Positions 61,590-64,000 of a DNA stretch of 64,000 nt are shown piece after piece. Numbering within the stretch: position 1 is the stretch's first letter; each line of letters opens with the position of its first letter. Origin of the DNA: Lunatimonas sp. (GTDB lineage: Bacteria > Bacteroidota > Bacteroidia > Cytophagales > Cyclobacteriaceae); contig NZ_JAFIEU010000007.1 in assembly GCF_020832325.1 (NCBI RefSeq), positions 1 through 64,000 of the forward strand, written 5' to 3'. The notes beneath the pieces were generated by a model that was not told the DNA's origin, did not search any database, and saw only the letters and a list, made by a program, of their open reading frames with translations. A program made the translations under genes and the position numbers.

Positions 61590-63578
61590 ATGGAAATCAA
61601 GACGCTATCAGAGAAAATCAATTACTGCAATAGCCTTACCGAATATTCCCGGCGAAAGACCATTCCGGTGAGAATTGGAGATGTTTGGGTGGGAGGTGAC
61701 AATCCCATTGTTGTGCAGTCTATGACTACGGTGGATACGATGGACACAGAAGGTTCTGTGCAGCAGGCTATTCGGATGATCGAGAGCGGGTGTCAATTGG
61801 TGAGGATTACCGCACCAAGCATCAAGGAGGCAGAAAATCTCCGGTCTATCAAAAATAGACTCCGGGAGAGGGGGTATACCACGCCGCTTGTGGCGGACAT
61901 TCACTTCACGCCAAATGCTGCGGAAGTTGCAGCAGGTATTGTGGAGAAGGTGCGCATTAACCCTGGAAATTACGCGGATAAAAAGAAGTTTGAGGTTATT
62001 TCATACACCGACGAATCCTATCAGGCGGAGCTTGAGCGCATTCGTGAGCGCTTCCTTCCCTTGGTGAAGATTTGCAAGGAATACGGAACAGCCATGCGTA
62101 TAGGAACCAATCATGGTTCGCTTTCCGATCGTATCATGAGTCGCTATGGCGATACACCTCTAGGCATGGTGGAGTCTGCATTGGAATTTTTACGGATATG
62201 CGAGGATGAAAATTACCACGATATCGTTATCTCGATGAAATCCTCCAACACGCAGGTGATGGTACAGGCTTATCGGCTGTTGGTACAGAAGTTAGATGAA
62301 GGAGGGTTTAAACCGTACCCGCTTCACTTGGGCGTTACGGAGGCTGGCGAAGCCGAGGATGGACGGATTAAGTCTGCCGTAGGTATTGGGACCCTTCTTG
62401 AGGATGGTCTCGGAGATACGGTTCGGGTTTCCCTGACCGAGGATCCAGAGTTTGAGGCGCCGGTAGTAAAAACCTTAATCGCTCGATACGAGGAAAGGCA
62501 GTCCCATGCCCCTATTGGGCCGATTGCGGATTATCCCATAGATCCCTTTGTCCATAATCGTCGGGAGACCGTCGAAGTCGCAAATTTTGGCGGGGGTAAC
62601 GTGCCCCGTGTCATTACAGATCTTTCCAGGATTCCTTCGATCACCGCAAAGGAACTGAAGCAAGTGGGTCATTTTTACCTCCCCGAGCTGGACAAGTGGA
62701 AAATGAACGATCAAGGGGCTGACTATGTGTATACGGGCAAAAACCCCATATCCTTTATGCTGCCAAACGGACTCAAAGAAGTTCAGGATGTTGAAGTTTG
62801 GGAAAAACAGGAAGATAAGGTGAATAAATTTCCGGCGTTTACATGGGAAGAGTATGTAGGCGCCAGCCGACGGCACGATACACTCAATTTTCTTTGGCTG
62901 CAGGACAATCAGGTAGAAAAGGCAATCCCTTACTTGAAAGATTGCCGCGAGGTGGTAGTGGTATTGAGCACGGACAATCTACATCAGATGGCAGCTTTGA
63001 GGAGAGCATTTGTGCTTCTCATGCAGCAAGGGGTATCTGTGCCGGTGGTGGTCAAAGTGGCTTACGGCGCCGTAGACCAAGACCAACAAATGCTATTCCC
63101 TGCTACCGATGTGGGAGGTTTGCTGATTGACGGTCTGGGTGACGGAATACTCATGGGATTGGACCATTCGATATGGTCGGATAGGGAATCTGGACTAAAC
63201 CAAGTGAAGCTGCATAATACCATCAGCTTTGGTGTGCTACAAGCCGCAAGGACCCGCATGTCCAAAACAGAATACATTAGCTGCCCCTCCTGTGGGCGTA
63301 CGCTTTTTGATTTGCAGGAAACTACTGCGATGATACGAAAGCGTACAGACCACCTTAAGGGCGTGAAAATAGGGATAATGGGTTGCATTGTAAATGGTCC
63401 CGGAGAGATGGCAGATGCAGACTATGGCTATGTGGGCTCGGGTAAGGGGAAAATCACCCTGTACAAAGGCAAAGAAGTAGTGAAGCGGTCGGTTCCATCC
63501 AAAAAGGCAGTGGATGAGCTGATAGAAATTATTCGGAAAGACGGACAATGGATAGAACCTGAGTCTGTGGATTCCTAA
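61590..63578 (+). CDS. ispG: 4-hydroxy-3-methylbut-2-enyl diphosphate synthase IspG, long form
   Basis: This 662-aa iron-sulfur enzyme makes HMBPP in the non-mevalonate isoprenoid pathway. The N-terminal TIM barrel includes IVVQSMTTVDTMDTEGSV and HFTPNAAEVAAGIVEKVRINPGNY-type text (LVADIHFTPNAAEVAAG, KVRINPGNYAD). An insert domain of about 250 residues (about 300-550), characteristic of plant, Chlamydia and Bacteroidota forms, precedes the C-terminal 4Fe-4S domain with SCPSCGRTLFDL and the GCIVNGPGEMADADYG motif. ATG at 61590 follows the SDR stop codon by 2 bp. Confidence 0.95.
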   Translation: MEIKTLSEKINYCNSLTEYSRRKTIPVRIGDVWVGGDNPIVVQSMTTVDTMDTEGSVQQAIRMIESGCQLVRITAPSIKEAENLRSIKNRLRERGYTTPLVADIHFTPNAAEVAAGIVEKVRINPGNYADKKKFEVISYTDESYQAELERIRERFLPLVKICKEYGTAMRIGTNHGSLSDRIMSRYGDTPLGMVESALEFLRICEDENYHDIVISMKSSNTQVMVQAYRLLVQKLDEGGFKPYPLHLGVTEAGEAEDGRIKSAVGIGTLLEDGLGDTVRVSLTEDPEFEAPVVKTLIARYEERQSHAPIGPIADYPIDPFVHNRRETVEVANFGGGNVPRVITDLSRIPSITAKELKQVGHFYLPELDKWKMNDQGADYVYTGKNPISFMLPNGLKEVQDVEVWEKQEDKVNKFPAFTWEEYVGASRRHDTLNFLWLQDNQVEKAIPYLKDCREVVVVLSTDNLHQMAALRRAFVLLMQQGVSVPVVVKVAYGAVDQDQQMLFPATDVGGLLIDGLGDGILMGLDHSIWSDRESGLNQVKLHNTISFGVLQAARTRMSKTEYISCPSCGRTLFDLQETTAMIRKRTDHLKGVKIGIMGCIVNGPGEMADADYGYVGSGKGKITLYKGKEVVKRSVPSKKAVDELIEIIRKDGQWIEPESVDS

Positions 63579-63600
63579 ATACATCAAGAACAGAAACGAT

Positions 63601-63792
63601 ATGGCAAACAAGCGAGTAAAAGAGTTTTTCCAGTTAGGAGATGTGGGGAATTATTTTTTTCGTGTCTTCAAGAAATCCGACCCGGATAGCCGGCCAAACT
63701 TCAATTTGCGTATGATGCACGGCATCAACAAAATATCCATATTGATGTTTCTGGCGGCGCTGATTGTGTGGATTGTAAAGCGATTGGCCTAA
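63601..63792 (+). CDS. DUF6728-like small membrane protein
   Basis: This 63-aa protein has an N-terminal polar part (VKEFFQLGDVGNYFFRVFKK), the conserved phrase FNLRMMHGINKISILMF and one C-terminal helix. It resembles the Bacteroidota family named DUF6728. Its function is unknown. It lies 22 bp after ispG. Confidence 0.75.
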   Translation: MANKRVKEFFQLGDVGNYFFRVFKKSDPDSRPNFNLRMMHGINKISILMFLAALIVWIVKRLA

Positions 63793-63804
63793 AACACCGG
63801 GAAA

Positions 63805-64000
63805 GTGGACATTCAAGCGTTTCGTAGCTATTGCCTGGCAAAACCAGGTGCCACGGAGGATACCCCCTTTGATGAGGACACCCTGTGTTTTAGGGTCGGG
63901 GGGAAGATTTTCGCGATCATTGACATCGAGCAGTTTCAAAGCGTGAATCTCAAATGTTTACCCGAACAGGCAGAAGAAATCAGGGCGGAGCACCCTTCTG
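63805..64000 (+). CDS. MmcQ/YjbR family protein, 5' part (cut by window edge)
   Basis: From GTG at 63805 the frame is open to the window end and encodes at least 65 residues: VDIQAFRSYCLAKPGATEDTP, given here as DIQAFRSYCLAKPGATED, then FDEDTLCFRVGGKIFAI and SVNLKCLPEQAEEI. This is the N-terminal half of an MmcQ/YjbR protein (CyaY-like fold, about 115 residues in full). Its role is unknown; DNA binding has been proposed for the family. The stop codon 12 bp upstream rules out an earlier start. Confidence 0.8.
   Translation, partial: MDIQAFRSYCLAKPGATEDTPFDEDTLCFRVGGKIFAIIDIEQFQSVNLKCLPEQAEEIRAEHPS

Overview
The window looks like a chromosome segment of a Bacteroidota bacterium, order Cytophagales and probably a Cyclobacteriaceae-like marine or soil lineage. 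The evidence is a SusC/SusD pair, an alternative complex III (actABCDEF) joined to an aa3-type oxidase operon, PorD/DUF4835 and a type IX secretion sorting domain, a Bacteroidota-type RpoZ, an OstA-like protein, a long-form IspG, a DUF6728-like protein, and promoters of the TTTG / TAnnTTTG type. The genus assignment is inference.

Layout. (1) 1-5.8 kb is an accessory region whose left end is very AT-rich. It holds a possible thioredoxin-like remnant, then a tightly packed run of a DUF3405-like glycosyltransferase, a LanC-like protein without the zinc ligands, a galactosyltransferase-like protein, an FkbM methyltransferase and a GT4 glycosyltransferase, followed by a lone LytTR regulator. It reads as the right half of a peptide- or glycan-tailoring cluster whose other half lies outside the window. 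(2) 5.8-8.1 kb holds REP-like hairpins, a Uma2/DUF820 protein, a structured direct repeat and a lipoprotein metallo-beta-lactamase of subclass B1 type. (3) 8.3-19.9 kb is a nutrient-uptake locus: a membrane-spanning Kelch/SARP-like one-component regulator divergent from susC-susD, a DUF1080 (3-keto-glycoside hydrolase-like) protein and a beta-propeller protein with a cytochrome c tail. (4) 20.1-20.7 kb is a VapBC toxin-antitoxin pair.

(5) 20.9-29.7 kb is a minus-strand core block: fabI, recN, porD, coaBC, rpoZ and bamD (the last five probably one operon from a well-formed promoter before bamD), a sorting-domain protein and an OstA-like protein. (6) 29.8-37.4 kb runs on the plus strand: tilS, a cNMP-binding protein, mdh, a large membrane-anchored protein of unknown function, an MscS-type channel and a minus-strand tRNA-Cys.

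(7) 37.7-53.6 kb is the respiratory block. A strong promoter precedes actA-F, which oxidises menaquinol and passes electrons by c hemes to the oxidase subunits coxB, coxA, two subunit III proteins and subunit IV. Heme O synthase, a Sco copper chaperone, a DUF420 protein and a small membrane protein support assembly. (8) 53.6-64 kb holds a very large NtrY-like sensor kinase, a large outer-membrane protein, an SDR reductase, ispG, a DUF6728-like protein and a partial MmcQ/YjbR gene that runs off the right edge.
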